Below are positions 7,654-15,538 of a DNA stretch of 35,637 bases, piece after piece. Position numbers and translations under genes: made by a program. The stretch comes from Deltaproteobacteria bacterium (GTDB lineage Bacteria; Myxococcota_A; Polyangia; DRWM01; JAAZOP01): contig JACRCZ010000127.1 of the NCBI GenBank assembly GCA_016218765.1, positions 1 through 35,637 of the forward strand. Direction: 5' to 3'. How positions within the stretch are numbered: the stretch's first letter is position 1; every line of letters starts with the position of its first letter. The notes below the pieces were generated by a model that had not been told where the DNA came from, made no database searches, and saw only the letters and a list, made by a program, of their open reading frames with translations.

Positions 7654-9384
7654 ATGACGCGACGCGGCGATGAACGCGACTCCCGCCTGGGGCCCCAGCA
7701 CTGGATCTGGGTGGTCGCCTTCGCCCTGTCCCTGCTGGTCAACCACACCGTCGTCTCGCTCCTCCCCCTGCCGAATCTCAAGAAACGACCCGCGCGCGGG
7801 GCCGTGGAGCTCGACGTCTACGAGCCTCTCCCGCCGGCGACGCCGCGACCGGCCGCGGATCTTCCGGTCGTCGAGCCGCCCGGGTCCGAGCCCCTGGCGG
7901 TCGCGTGGGTGGACGAGCGGGAGCCTCCGGACCCCGCCGAGACGCCTGCGCAGCGCGAGGAACGCCGTCGACGCGAGGAAGAGCGTCTCCGTCCGCCGGA
8001 GGTCCCGCCGCGCGTCGCGCAGCCGGAGCAGCCCCGGCCGCCTCAGCCCGAGCGGCCCGAGCGGGAGGCGCCGGAGGACGCGACCCAGCCGCTCCAGCCG
8101 GTGATCAACATGCACTTCGTCCACCTGCCGCCGCGGACGGACGAGCCCGAGACGGTGCCCGACGACGTCCGCTTCTTCGCCCAGCGGACGCAGGACGTCG
8201 ATCAGCAGACGCGCGCCGCGGTCACGACCCTCCAGGACGAAGAGGAGGCCGCGACCGCGCAGGCGCGTGCGCGCGACGAGCAGCCCCAAGCCCCGGTCGA
8301 CGGCGAGAGCGACGCGCAGCCGCGCACCGACGAGCGGGAGGGTCACGACCGGACGGATCGGGAGGCCGTCGAGCCTGCGCAGCCGCAGCCCGTCCGCGTC
8401 GCCTCCCAAGGCGGCGCACGCGAGGGCCGCCCCGGCGAAGCGCAGCCTCAGGAGCCGACCCCTCCGTCGCAGCCCGAGGCGAGGCCGGGCGGCGAGCAGG
8501 GCACGAGCGCCGAGACTCCTCTCGTGGCCGCGGCGGGCGTCGACGCTGCGCCGCTGCCCGAGGGCTCGGTCCCCGCGGAACAGCAATCCGCGGAGCGGCC
8601 GGGGCGTCCGGGAGAGGGCCCCGAGGTCCCCGGCGGGCCGCCGGTCGAGCCGGTCGTCCCGCAGGCCGTCGCCGTCGCGGGGCAGGACGGCGCGAGCGGC
8701 CAGGGCGGCTCCGGAGGCCAGACCGGGGCCGACACGGCGCCGCCGAGCCGGAGTCCCGAGCTCGACTGGGCGACGGTCGAGGATCTGTTCCACGAGCAGC
8801 TCGATCGCGAGCGCCAGGCGTTCCTGGAGCAGAGGCAGGAGCGCCGGCGGATGGGGGGCGCCATCGATCGCATGGATCGCGCCACCGCGCAGCTCGAGAA
8901 TTTCACGCCCGACATCCGTCCGGGGAACCAGACCGCGCTGGACACGCTGTACCACCCGTTCGCCGACTATCTCACGGCGTTCCACCGCCGGATGCACCCG
9001 CACTGGGGCGACGGCTTCCTGGTCTCGCTGACCGCCGAGCCGGACACGCACCCGCTGAACGACATGAACCTGTGGACGAAGCTGGAGATCGCCGTCAACG
9101 GCGACGGGACGATCTGGAAGATCACGATCGTGCGGTCCAGCGGCAACATCGTCTACGACACGGCCGCCATCGATGCCGTCTTCCAGGGCGAGCCGTACCC
9201 GGAGCCGCCGGCCGAGCTGCAGTCGGGGGACGGCCGGCTGTACCTGCGCTGGTCGTTCTACCGCAACCACTCGCAGTGCGGCGTGTGGAACGCGGAGCCC
9301 TTCATCCTGCCCGACCCGCCGTCGCTGCACGAGGAGGGCGAGCCGCCCGACAGCGAGCACCCTGTCGCGCCCGCGGTGAAGTGA
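7654..9384 (+). CDS. TonB-family C-terminal domain protein
   Basis: A 576-residue protein with one N-terminal membrane anchor (WIWVVAFALSLLVNHTVVSLL, about residues 14-34). About 350 residues of Pro/Glu/Gln/Arg-rich sequence follow, able to span the periplasm, then a helical region (WATVEDLFHEQLDRERQAFLEQRQ) and a C-terminal domain of TonB type. That domain contains LWTKLEIAVNGDGTIWKITIVRSSGN...DTAAIDAVFQ, the usual 'energy transducer' fold with the conserved SSG and final beta strand. It probably links the inner membrane to an outer-membrane or envelope partner. No ExbB/ExbD gene is next to it. The ATG at 7654 places the anchor close to the N-terminus; the open frame extends upstream into the divergent gene without homology. 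It ends 1 nt before the convergent CPBP gene. Confidence 0.8.
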   Translation: MTRRGDERDSRLGPQHWIWVVAFALSLLVNHTVVSLLPLPNLKKRPARGAVELDVYEPLPPATPRPAADLPVVEPPGSEPLAVAWVDEREPPDPAETPAQREERRRREEERLRPPEVPPRVAQPEQPRPPQPERPEREAPEDATQPLQPVINMHFVHLPPRTDEPETVPDDVRFFAQRTQDVDQQTRAAVTTLQDEEEAATAQARARDEQPQAPVDGESDAQPRTDEREGHDRTDREAVEPAQPQPVRVASQGGAREGRPGEAQPQEPTPPSQPEARPGGEQGTSAETPLVAAAGVDAAPLPEGSVPAEQQSAERPGRPGEGPEVPGGPPVEPVVPQAVAVAGQDGASGQGGSGGQTGADTAPPSRSPELDWATVEDLFHEQLDRERQAFLEQRQERRRMGGAIDRMDRATAQLENFTPDIRPGNQTALDTLYHPFADYLTAFHRRMHPHWGDGFLVSLTAEPDTHPLNDMNLWTKLEIAVNGDGTIWKITIVRSSGNIVYDTAAIDAVFQGEPYPEPPAELQSGDGRLYLRWSFYRNHSQCGVWNAEPFILPDPPSLHEEGEPPDSEHPVAPAVK

Positions 9385-9385
9385 G

Positions 9386-9955
9386 CTACGCCGGCTTGTA
9401 GCGCCGGATGAAGTGCAGGTTCTCGTAGTTGATCGTGAAATGGGCCGCGATCGGCGCCGCAAGCTGGCCCGTGGCCCAGAAGAGCAGGCCGAGCACGAAG
9501 CCCATCGCGGTCGCCTCGAGCGTCCACACCAGGAACCGCTTCGACATCGGCAGGTGGAGCCCGCCGAAGACCAGGCTCGACACCACCAGCCCGACCGCGG
9601 GCTGCATCGCGCCGCGGAAGAAACACTCCTCGGCCACGGCCGAGAACGCCGCCAGGAGGAAGATGTCCCCGTCGGTCGCCGGGCCCAGGAGCGAGCGGAA
9701 CTCGGAGTGCAGTGCTGCCGCCCAACGCAGGCGCCGCACGGCGCGGCGCGTGGCGGCGGCGACCAGCAGGCCCAGCGCGACCCCCAGGGCCAGACCGACG
9801 AGCAGCCCGAGGGCGAGGGTTGGGTGCCACAGCGCGTCCGGATGGCGGAAGAGGTCCGACGTTCCCCGATCGACCAGGACCCAGGCGAAGGCCCCCGCCA
9901 GCAGGAGCCCGTAGAGCACGGTGGCGCCGCGCAACGGTCCGGAGGAGTCGTTCAC
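9386..9955 (-). CDS. CPBP-family intramembrane metalloprotease
   Basis: A 189-residue multi-pass membrane protein with the motifs of the CPBP (CAAX protease/bacteriocin-processing, Rce1-like) family: EExxxR at residues 109-114 (EECFFR), FxxxH at 130-134 (FGGLH) and a late AHFTIN histidine. All predicted catalytic residues are present, so an active intramembrane endopeptidase is likely; its substrate is unknown. It starts at GTG 9955, whose last two bases belong to the TGA stop of the upstream formiminotransferase gene (GTGA overlap), and GGAG precedes it. This predicts translational coupling. The functional link between the two products is not obvious. The ORF is shorter than many CPBP proteins (200-300 residues) but the core is complete. 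Confidence 0.85.
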   Translation of the reverse strand: MNDSSGPLRGATVLYGLLLAGAFAWVLVDRGTSDLFRHPDALWHPTLALGLLVGLALGVALGLLVAAATRRAVRRLRWAAALHSEFRSLLGPATDGDIFLLAAFSAVAEECFFRGAMQPAVGLVVSSLVFGGLHLPMSKRFLVWTLEATAMGFVLGLLFWATGQLAAPIAAHFTINYENLHFIRRYKPA

Positions 9956-11583
9956 CTCCGGCCCTTCCCCTTCGCCGGCACGGCCGCCGCGGCCAGGGCC
10001 CGTCGCAGGCGCGCCGCGACCGCGCCCGCGCGACGCGCGACGTCCTTGCGCAGCGCCTCCGCCTTCTCCCGCGCGCGCCGCGTCCATCGCGCGTCTGGGA
10101 CCAGCGGCAGGTTGGCCAGCACGTTCGCGTGCGCCGTCTCCGCCGCCGCGGCCGCCAGGGTGGCCGACGCGAGCAGATCGGACGCGCACGACGGGCTGCC
10201 CCGGCGCGCGAGCGCCTCGAGCCCGTCCATGGTCCCGGCGACCGACCGCAGGAGCGCGAACGGCACCTCCGCCGCGCGCCGCGCCGCCGCGCCGATCGCC
10301 GTCCGCCGCCGCGTCGCCTCCTCCGGCGTCCCCTTCGGCAGCTTCATCGCCGCCACGACGCCGTCGTACGCCGCCGCGTCCTCGTCGATCCCCGCCGTCG
10401 CCGACTCCGCGACGTCCTGCGCCGCCGTGCCCACCGTCGCCAGCTCGGCCTGCAGCTCGGGCGCGGCTCCCTTCTTCTCGTAGGTGATCCCCGCGACCAT
10501 GCCCGCCAGCGACGCGGAGCACGCGGCCGCGAGCGCCGCCGCCGACCCGCCGCCCGGAGTCGAGGCCGCGGCCCCGAACCGGCCGATCAGTGCCTCGACC
10601 GTCAGTCCGCCCAGCCGGTGCGACGCCCGCAGCCGCCGCTCGATGATCCGCTCGTCCGGCTCGAAGGGGCCCACGTCCCGCAATCCCAGCGTGCGCACCG
10701 CCACGCCGATCGCCTCGTCCGCGGGCGCCGCGGGCGACCGCCCCTGCCGCCGCAGGACGTGGCGGCCCGCCTCGACCAGCGCGCGCTCGGGGATGAGGCC
10801 GACCAGCTCCGAGCCCGTCACGCGCAGGCCGGCCTCGCCGGCGAAGCGCACGACCGTGTCGAAGGCGTCGAGCAGTCCGGCTTCGTCGAGATCGACGAGG
10901 TTCATCGAGACCTGCGCCTGGCCGTACTCGGGAATGGTCCAGCCGATGGCGCGGATCGGCCGGCCCAGCTCGCGCACCTGCCTCGCGATTCGCATCGCAG
11001 CGCGACGGTCCGGGGTGTCGAGGTTCACGTTGTACGCGGCGAGGACCTTGCGCGCACCGATCACCGTCGCCCCCGCCCCGGCGTTGAGCGCCGCCGCGCC
11101 GAAGTCGGGCGCCCACGCCGGGTCCGCCAGCTTCGCCGCCAGCCCCTCGTACTCGCCCGCGCGGACGTCCGCCAGTCTCCGGCGCTCGGGCCGCGTCGCC
11201 GCGTGTTCGTAGAGATACACGGGGATGCGCAGCTCCGCCGCCACGCGCTCCCCCAGCGCCCGCGCCAGCGCCGCGCACTCGGCCATGGTCACCCCCGACA
11301 CCGGGACGAACGGGAAGACGTCGGTCGCGCCCAGCCGCGGGTGCTCGCCCTTGTGCCGGCGCATGTCGATCCGTTCCGCCGCCGTGCGAATCGCCGCGAA
11401 GCCCGCCTCGACCGCGGCGTCGGGTGGCGCGACGAACGTGATGACGGTCCGGTTCGCGCCCGCGCCGGGATCGACGTCGAGCACCGTGGCGCCCTCGACC
11501 TCCCCGATCGCGGCCGCGATGGCGTCGATGGTCCCGCGATCCCGCCCCTCGCTGAAGTTCGGCACGCATTCGACAAGCCGCAT
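9952..11583 (-). CDS. ftcD: Bifunctional glutamate formiminotransferase / formiminotetrahydrofolate cyclodeaminase
   Basis: A 543-residue enzyme, the same length as animal FTCD. The N-terminal transferase domain opens with MRLVECVPNFSEGRD and contains LDVDPGAGANRTVITF, RHKGEHPRLGATDVFPFVP and YNVNLDTPD; it moves the formimino group from formiminoglutamate to tetrahydrofolate. A hinge near residue 320 leads to the C-terminal cyclodeaminase domain with STPGGGSAAALAAA, which converts the product to methenyl-THF and ammonia. This is the last step of one histidine degradation route and also feeds one-carbon metabolism. No other hut gene is nearby. The ATG at 11583 is supported by the exact family N-terminus; the longer open frame to 12984 overlaps the divergent ribonuclease gene and is spurious. 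It overlaps the CPBP gene by 4 nt. Confidence 0.93.
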   Translation of the reverse strand: MRLVECVPNFSEGRDRGTIDAIAAAIGEVEGATVLDVDPGAGANRTVITFVAPPDAAVEAGFAAIRTAAERIDMRRHKGEHPRLGATDVFPFVPVSGVTMAECAALARALGERVAAELRIPVYLYEHAATRPERRRLADVRAGEYEGLAAKLADPAWAPDFGAAALNAGAGATVIGARKVLAAYNVNLDTPDRRAAMRIARQVRELGRPIRAIGWTIPEYGQAQVSMNLVDLDEAGLLDAFDTVVRFAGEAGLRVTGSELVGLIPERALVEAGRHVLRRQGRSPAAPADEAIGVAVRTLGLRDVGPFEPDERIIERRLRASHRLGGLTVEALIGRFGAAASTPGGGSAAALAAACSASLAGMVAGITYEKKGAAPELQAELATVGTAAQDVAESATAGIDEDAAAYDGVVAAMKLPKGTPEEATRRRTAIGAAARRAAEVPFALLRSVAGTMDGLEALARRGSPSCASDLLASATLAAAAAETAHANVLANLPLVPDARWTRRAREKAEALRKDVARRAGAVAARLRRALAAAAVPAKGKGRR

Positions 11584-11606
11584 CGTCCCTGCCTCCGGTG
11601 CCGCGC

Positions 11607-11636
11607 TTCGTAGCATGCGGGGGAAGCCGCGCGCAA
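11607..11636 (-). promoter_or_regulatory. Promoter candidate for ftcD
   Basis: On the minus strand TTGCGC and TACGAA are separated by 18 nt, 24 nt upstream of the ftcD ATG, in the 73-nt divergent gap. Weak -10. Confidence 0.3.
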
Positions 11637-11656
11637 CGTGTGATACGCTCGCCGCC

Positions 11657-13834
11657 ATGGCGGAAAAGAGCCGCACCGGCCGCATCGTTGACCTCGTGGA
11701 GCCGGGCCGCGAGCGCCTGGAGCTGGCGTGGATCCGCGAGGAGGCCAAGGGCAAGGCCCGCCTGCGCACGGCGGGCGGCCGCGAGCACTCGCTCTCCTCC
11801 CGCGCGCTGGACGAGGCGACCGTCGCCGACCACGGCCCCGCCGGCCCGGACGCCCTGGAGTCCCTCGCCCGCCGCGACGCCGAGGTCGAGGCGCAGCGTG
11901 CGTCCATCGCGGCCGAGGAGGTCGAGCTGCTCTGGGAATCGCTGGCCGGGGACGACGACGAACGCCGTGCGCTGGGCGAGCTGGCGCTCGAGCTTCTCGG
12001 CCCGCAGGCGCCCGCCGCCCGCGTCTCCGCCCTCGGCCGGGCGCTCGAGGCCGACGGCGACCGGTTCGCCCTGTGGGCCCGGGGGTCACGCTTCACCGTC
12101 TTCGGCCGCCGGACGCGCCAGGCCCGCGTGCGGCGCGAGGCCGATGAGGCCGAGCGGCGCGAGGAGGACGCGCGCCGCCGCGCGGCCGAGACGGAGCAGG
12201 CGGACGCCCTCGCCGCCCGCATCCGCCCTTTGCTCGCTCCGCCGGGGGCCCATCCCGGGTCCCCACCTTCCACCAGCCACCAGCCACCAGCCACCAGCCC
12301 CGTCCCCTGGCCCGCCGACCTCGACCCGTTCCTCGACGGCCTCCTCGCCCTCTCGCGTCTCGACCGCACGCTCGACGACTCCCCGGCCGACGACGCCCTC
12401 CCGCTGCGCGTCGCCCGCGCCGTGGCCGCGCGGCTCGAGGGTTCGGACGAGGCCCGGTCCGTGCGTGCGCTCGCCGAGCGCCTCCTGCTCCTGCGCCGCC
12501 CCGGCGCCAGCCGGACCCTCCGGGCCCGGCTGCTCCTCGGTCTGGGCGACGAGTTCCCCGCGGCCGCGGCGGCCGAGGCCGCGGCGGCCGCGCCCGTCGC
12601 CGTCGACGTCGAGGACCTGACCGGGCTATCCTCGTGCGCCATCGACGATCCGTGGACCCGCCTGCGGGACGACGCCCTCGCGGTCCTCGAAACGGACGGC
12701 ACGCTGGAGGTACTCGTCCACGTCGCGGACGCCGCGACCTCCGTGCCCTGCGGCGGTCCGCTCGACGCCGCCGCGATGCGCCGGGGCACGGCCCATTTCT
12801 GGCCGGACGGCGTCATCCCGATGCTCCCCGCGGCCCTCGCCGAATCCCGCCTGTCGCTCGACGCCGACGGCGCGCCCCGCCGTGCGTTCACCATCCGCTT
12901 CCGCTGCGCTGCGGACGACCGCGGCCCGACCCTCGAGCTGGTCCGGCTCGGGTTCTCCCTCGTCCGCATCACCGCCAACCGCACCTACGAGGATGTCGAT
13001 GCCGCGCTGGCCGCTCCGGCGGGCGACGACGACCGCCTCCTGGCGCGGCTGTGGGAGCACCTGGCGGCGGTACGCCGCCGCCGCGTCCCGCTCGACGAGC
13101 CGCCGCGGACCGAGGCCCGACTGGTCGTCGAAGGCGACGGCGAGCGGATCGACCTGCGCACCCTGGCCGTGGGCACGCCGGCGCGACGGCTGATCGAGGA
13201 GCTGGCGCTGGCCTCCGGCATGGCCGCGGCGGGGTGGGCCCGCGAACACCATGTGCCGCTCATCTACCGCGTCCAGGACGCGCCCGCGATCGGACGCCGG
13301 CCCTCGCGCGCCACCTACACGCTGACCCCGGACGAGCACCACGCCATGGGCGGCGCGCTCTACGCCCATGTCACCTCGCCGCTGCGGCGCTACGTGGACC
13401 TGCTCAACCAGCGACAACTCGCCGCCCGCCTCACCGGCGGCGCGGTGCGCGCCGACCCGCAGGTCGACCTGCAGCGCATCACCCTGGGCATCCGCGACGT
13501 CCTCGACCGCGCCCGGGACCTCGGCCGCGACGCCCAGCGCTACTGGGCCCTGCGCTGGCTCGCCCTGCGCCGGGACGAGGTCTTCGACGCCGAGCTGCGC
13601 CTGGAGCCGCAGACCCTCGACGGCAGCCGCCCCCCCCGCGTGATGGTCCTTCCCGTCTCGGTGCTCCTGCCGGTCGACGGCTCGGGACCGCTGTTCGAGG
13701 CGGCGCGGTCGGCCCCGGCCCCCGGTTCCGCCGCGTCCGGCCGCGCGCCGGCCCCGCCGGCCGCAATCCCCGTCCGCGTGCGGGTGGCGGTGGCCGACGC
13801 CGAGTCGCTCTCGGCACGGGCGGCGATCGCCTGA
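11657..13834 (+). CDS. RNB-domain (RNase II/R family) ribonuclease with a substituted active-site aspartate
   Basis: A 725-residue protein of the RNase II superfamily, processive 3'-5' exoribonucleases. An N-terminal region of about 320 residues precedes the RNB domain, which is recognised from IDDPWTRLRDDAL (329-341), VLVHVADAAT, RRGTAHFWPDGVIPMLP, and SPLRRYVDLLNQRQL. The last carries the arginine equivalent to the catalytic Arg of RNase II. In E. coli RNase II the metal ligands are Asp 201, 207, 209 and 210. Here the aligned residues are D330, L336, D338 and D339, so the second ligand is Leu. Activity may be reduced or lost. The C-terminus is short and no clear S1 domain is seen. The ATG at 11657 gives the family N-terminus (TGRIVDLVEPG). 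A 7-bp tandem repeat lies inside the gene at 12270-12297. Divergent from ftcD. Confidence 0.85.
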   Translation: MAEKSRTGRIVDLVEPGRERLELAWIREEAKGKARLRTAGGREHSLSSRALDEATVADHGPAGPDALESLARRDAEVEAQRASIAAEEVELLWESLAGDDDERRALGELALELLGPQAPAARVSALGRALEADGDRFALWARGSRFTVFGRRTRQARVRREADEAERREEDARRRAAETEQADALAARIRPLLAPPGAHPGSPPSTSHQPPATSPVPWPADLDPFLDGLLALSRLDRTLDDSPADDALPLRVARAVAARLEGSDEARSVRALAERLLLLRRPGASRTLRARLLLGLGDEFPAAAAAEAAAAAPVAVDVEDLTGLSSCAIDDPWTRLRDDALAVLETDGTLEVLVHVADAATSVPCGGPLDAAAMRRGTAHFWPDGVIPMLPAALAESRLSLDADGAPRRAFTIRFRCAADDRGPTLELVRLGFSLVRITANRTYEDVDAALAAPAGDDDRLLARLWEHLAAVRRRRVPLDEPPRTEARLVVEGDGERIDLRTLAVGTPARRLIEELALASGMAAAGWAREHHVPLIYRVQDAPAIGRRPSRATYTLTPDEHHAMGGALYAHVTSPLRRYVDLLNQRQLAARLTGGAVRADPQVDLQRITLGIRDVLDRARDLGRDAQRYWALRWLALRRDEVFDAELRLEPQTLDGSRPPRVMVLPVSVLLPVDGSGPLFEAARSAPAPGSAASGRAPAPPAAIPVRVRVAVADAESLSARAAIA
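12270..12297. repeat. Four tandem copies of CCACCAG inside the RNB gene
   Basis: Four perfect copies of the heptamer CCACCAG, read in frame as a Ser/Thr/His/Gln/Pro linker at about residues 205-214. Because the unit is not a multiple of three, gain or loss of one copy would shift the frame. Confidence 0.8.
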
Positions 13835-13877
13835 GAGCGTGGGCAGGAATCGGCGCCAAGCCGGGTCGGGACGGGCG

Positions 13878-15413
13878 CTAGTACGGCGGCTCGGGATCGA
13901 TGAGACCGCGCAGGCCGGTCCGGTCGAGGTCGCCGACGGCGGGGAGGGTGCGGATGGCGATGCGGCCGGCGACGGTCAGGATTTCGCGGGGGTCGTAGTC
14001 GGTGATTCCGGTTTCGCCCCCGCGGGTGATGTCCGCGTCCCAGGCGGCCGGAACGGTTCCGTTCTGGGCCAGGGCGCCCAGCTCTTCGCCGGTGCCGTAG
14101 ACGTCGATTCCGGTCAGGCTGACGCCGTCCATGGTGCCGCCGCCCAGGTCCAGGAGCAGGCCGATGCGCCGGTTGTCGTGCAGCACCAGATCGGCGAACG
14201 TGGCTCCGGCCAGCGGACGGACCACCTGGATGCCGTCGGCGGCTCGTCGTTCCGCGAGGGCCCCGCAGTCCAGGCAGCCCCACCGCGTCGACTCGACGAC
14301 GGCGTCCCGGATCGTGAGCGTCACGGGGTCCACGACGACGATGCCGGCGTAGCGGTTGCCGCGCAGCGCCGTTCCGGTCCCCGACACCTCGAAGCTCTGC
14401 ATTCCCTGGGCCCACAGCGCCGCGCGTCCGTTGCCGTGGGCCGCCGGCCGCTCGTGTCGTGCGGTTCCTCCGTCGTGCACGAGGCCGAAGCCTTCGCCGC
14501 CGGAGACGACCAGATCGGTCGAGTGGACGATGGCGCCGTCGACAAACACGCCTCCGAACGAGGGGGGTGTCTGGTCGGTGTTTCCGTCCGGACCGCCGAT
14601 CAGGGGTCCCCCCAGCCAGTGGGACTTGGAGAGGTCGATCCCGGTCAGGGTTGTGTCGCCGGCCGAGACGGCCAGCGCGACGCCCAGGTTGTCTGGTGCG
14701 CCGCCGCCGGACCAGATCGCGGTGGTGGCGACGAGCACGGCGCCGAAGCCCGCGAAGCCTCGTGCGCGCACGCCGTCCAGCTCGGCGCGCCCGCCGCGCA
14801 GGACGACGAGTCCGTGGGTCGCGGTGGACTCGGGTCGCGCGTCCGCGGGTCGGATCGTTCCGCCGGCGGCGAAGGGTCCTTCCAGCTCGACGGTCGTCAG
14901 CTTGAGCGAGGCGATACGTTCCACGCCGACGGCCACGCCGCGGGTGGCGGCCACGGTGACGCGGTCCGCCTCGACCGCTCCGCCGCCGCCGACGGCGACG
15001 ATGCCGTAGTTCGAGGCCGACTCGACGCGCAGATCGGTGACGCGCGTCGTCGCGCCGCGCATGGTGCGCAGCGTGAGCACGGGCCGCGAGTCGTCGCCGG
15101 GCGTCGTGAGGACGGTCATGTCGCCCATGCCGGAGAGCGTCACGCCCGCCGGGACGACGAAGGTCCCGGCGATGCGGCACGGTCCGGCCCTGACGGTATC
15201 TCCCGAGAGCGCCTGCTCCAGCCGCCGCGCCAGCTCGACGGCGTCGCACGGGATGCTCGTGTCGACCATCCCGTCGCGGACGGTGTCCGAGGTGCCGTCG
15301 GGCGGGTCCGTCACGTCGACGTTGCCGTCGTCGCTGCCGGCCAGGATCCCGCATCCCGCGGAAGCCCACGCCATTGCCGCGCTCGCCACGACGGTCCACG
15401 TGCGTTTCGTCAT
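13878..15413 (-). CDS. Secreted right-handed beta-helix protein, possible lipoprotein
   Basis: A 511-residue protein with a signal peptide (TKRTWTVVASAAMAWASAGC), an Asp-rich stretch and a long array of short beta strands with turns. Stretches such as TLSGMGDMTVLTTPGDDSRPVLTLRTMRGATTRVTDLRVESASNYGIVAVGGGGAVEADRVTV are typical of pectate-lyase-like parallel beta helices (PbH1 repeats). Such folds often bind or cleave polysaccharides; no catalytic motif can be assigned here. The lipobox is imperfect (Ser at -3), so type I cleavage is possible. The ATG at 15413 has GGAGG five nt upstream. A good promoter lies at 15441-15469. The gene is divergent from the VWA lipoprotein and converges with the ribonuclease, leaving 43 nt. 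Confidence 0.8.
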   Translation of the reverse strand: MTKRTWTVVASAAMAWASAGCGILAGSDDGNVDVTDPPDGTSDTVRDGMVDTSIPCDAVELARRLEQALSGDTVRAGPCRIAGTFVVPAGVTLSGMGDMTVLTTPGDDSRPVLTLRTMRGATTRVTDLRVESASNYGIVAVGGGGAVEADRVTVAATRGVAVGVERIASLKLTTVELEGPFAAGGTIRPADARPESTATHGLVVLRGGRAELDGVRARGFAGFGAVLVATTAIWSGGGAPDNLGVALAVSAGDTTLTGIDLSKSHWLGGPLIGGPDGNTDQTPPSFGGVFVDGAIVHSTDLVVSGGEGFGLVHDGGTARHERPAAHGNGRAALWAQGMQSFEVSGTGTALRGNRYAGIVVVDPVTLTIRDAVVESTRWGCLDCGALAERRAADGIQVVRPLAGATFADLVLHDNRRIGLLLDLGGGTMDGVSLTGIDVYGTGEELGALAQNGTVPAAWDADITRGGETGITDYDPREILTVAGRIAIRTLPAVGDLDRTGLRGLIDPEPPY

Positions 15414-15440
15414 TTCGACCTCCGCCGCCACCGGCATTTC

Positions 15441-15469
15441 ATGCTGACCCGGGCGTGGTCACCTGTCAA
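15441..15469 (-). promoter_or_regulatory. Sigma70-like promoter for the beta-helix gene
   Basis: On the minus strand a consensus TTGACA (15464-15469) is followed after 17 nt by CAGCAT (15441-15446). The predicted start lies about 20 nt before the ATG, leaving room for the GGAGG site. This is the best consensus promoter in the window. Confidence 0.55.
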
Positions 15470-15492
15470 GCAGCCGGCGTCTTTCGCGGGAC

Positions 15493-15520
15493 TTGCGCGG
15501 GCCGGGAATCGTGGCAGGAT
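15493..15520 (+). promoter_or_regulatory. Promoter candidate for the VWA lipoprotein gene
   Basis: TTGCGC and CAGGAT are separated by 16 nt, back to back with the beta-helix promoter. The predicted start falls at or close to the GGAGG site of the downstream gene, which weakens the call. Confidence 0.3.
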
Positions 15521-15538
15521 GAGCGTGGAGGTCGCGCC

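Noticed and set aside
9952..12984. A 1010-codon minus-strand protein including ftcD
   Set aside because: Only the part from 11583 has homology; the upstream part is antisense to the ribonuclease gene and rich in Arg, Ser and Ala.
13835..13877. Replication origin at the skew switch
   Set aside because: The gap is only 43 nt, GC-rich, without DnaA-box-like repeats or an AT-rich stretch, and no dnaA, dnaN or gidA gene is near. Only the skew observation was kept.
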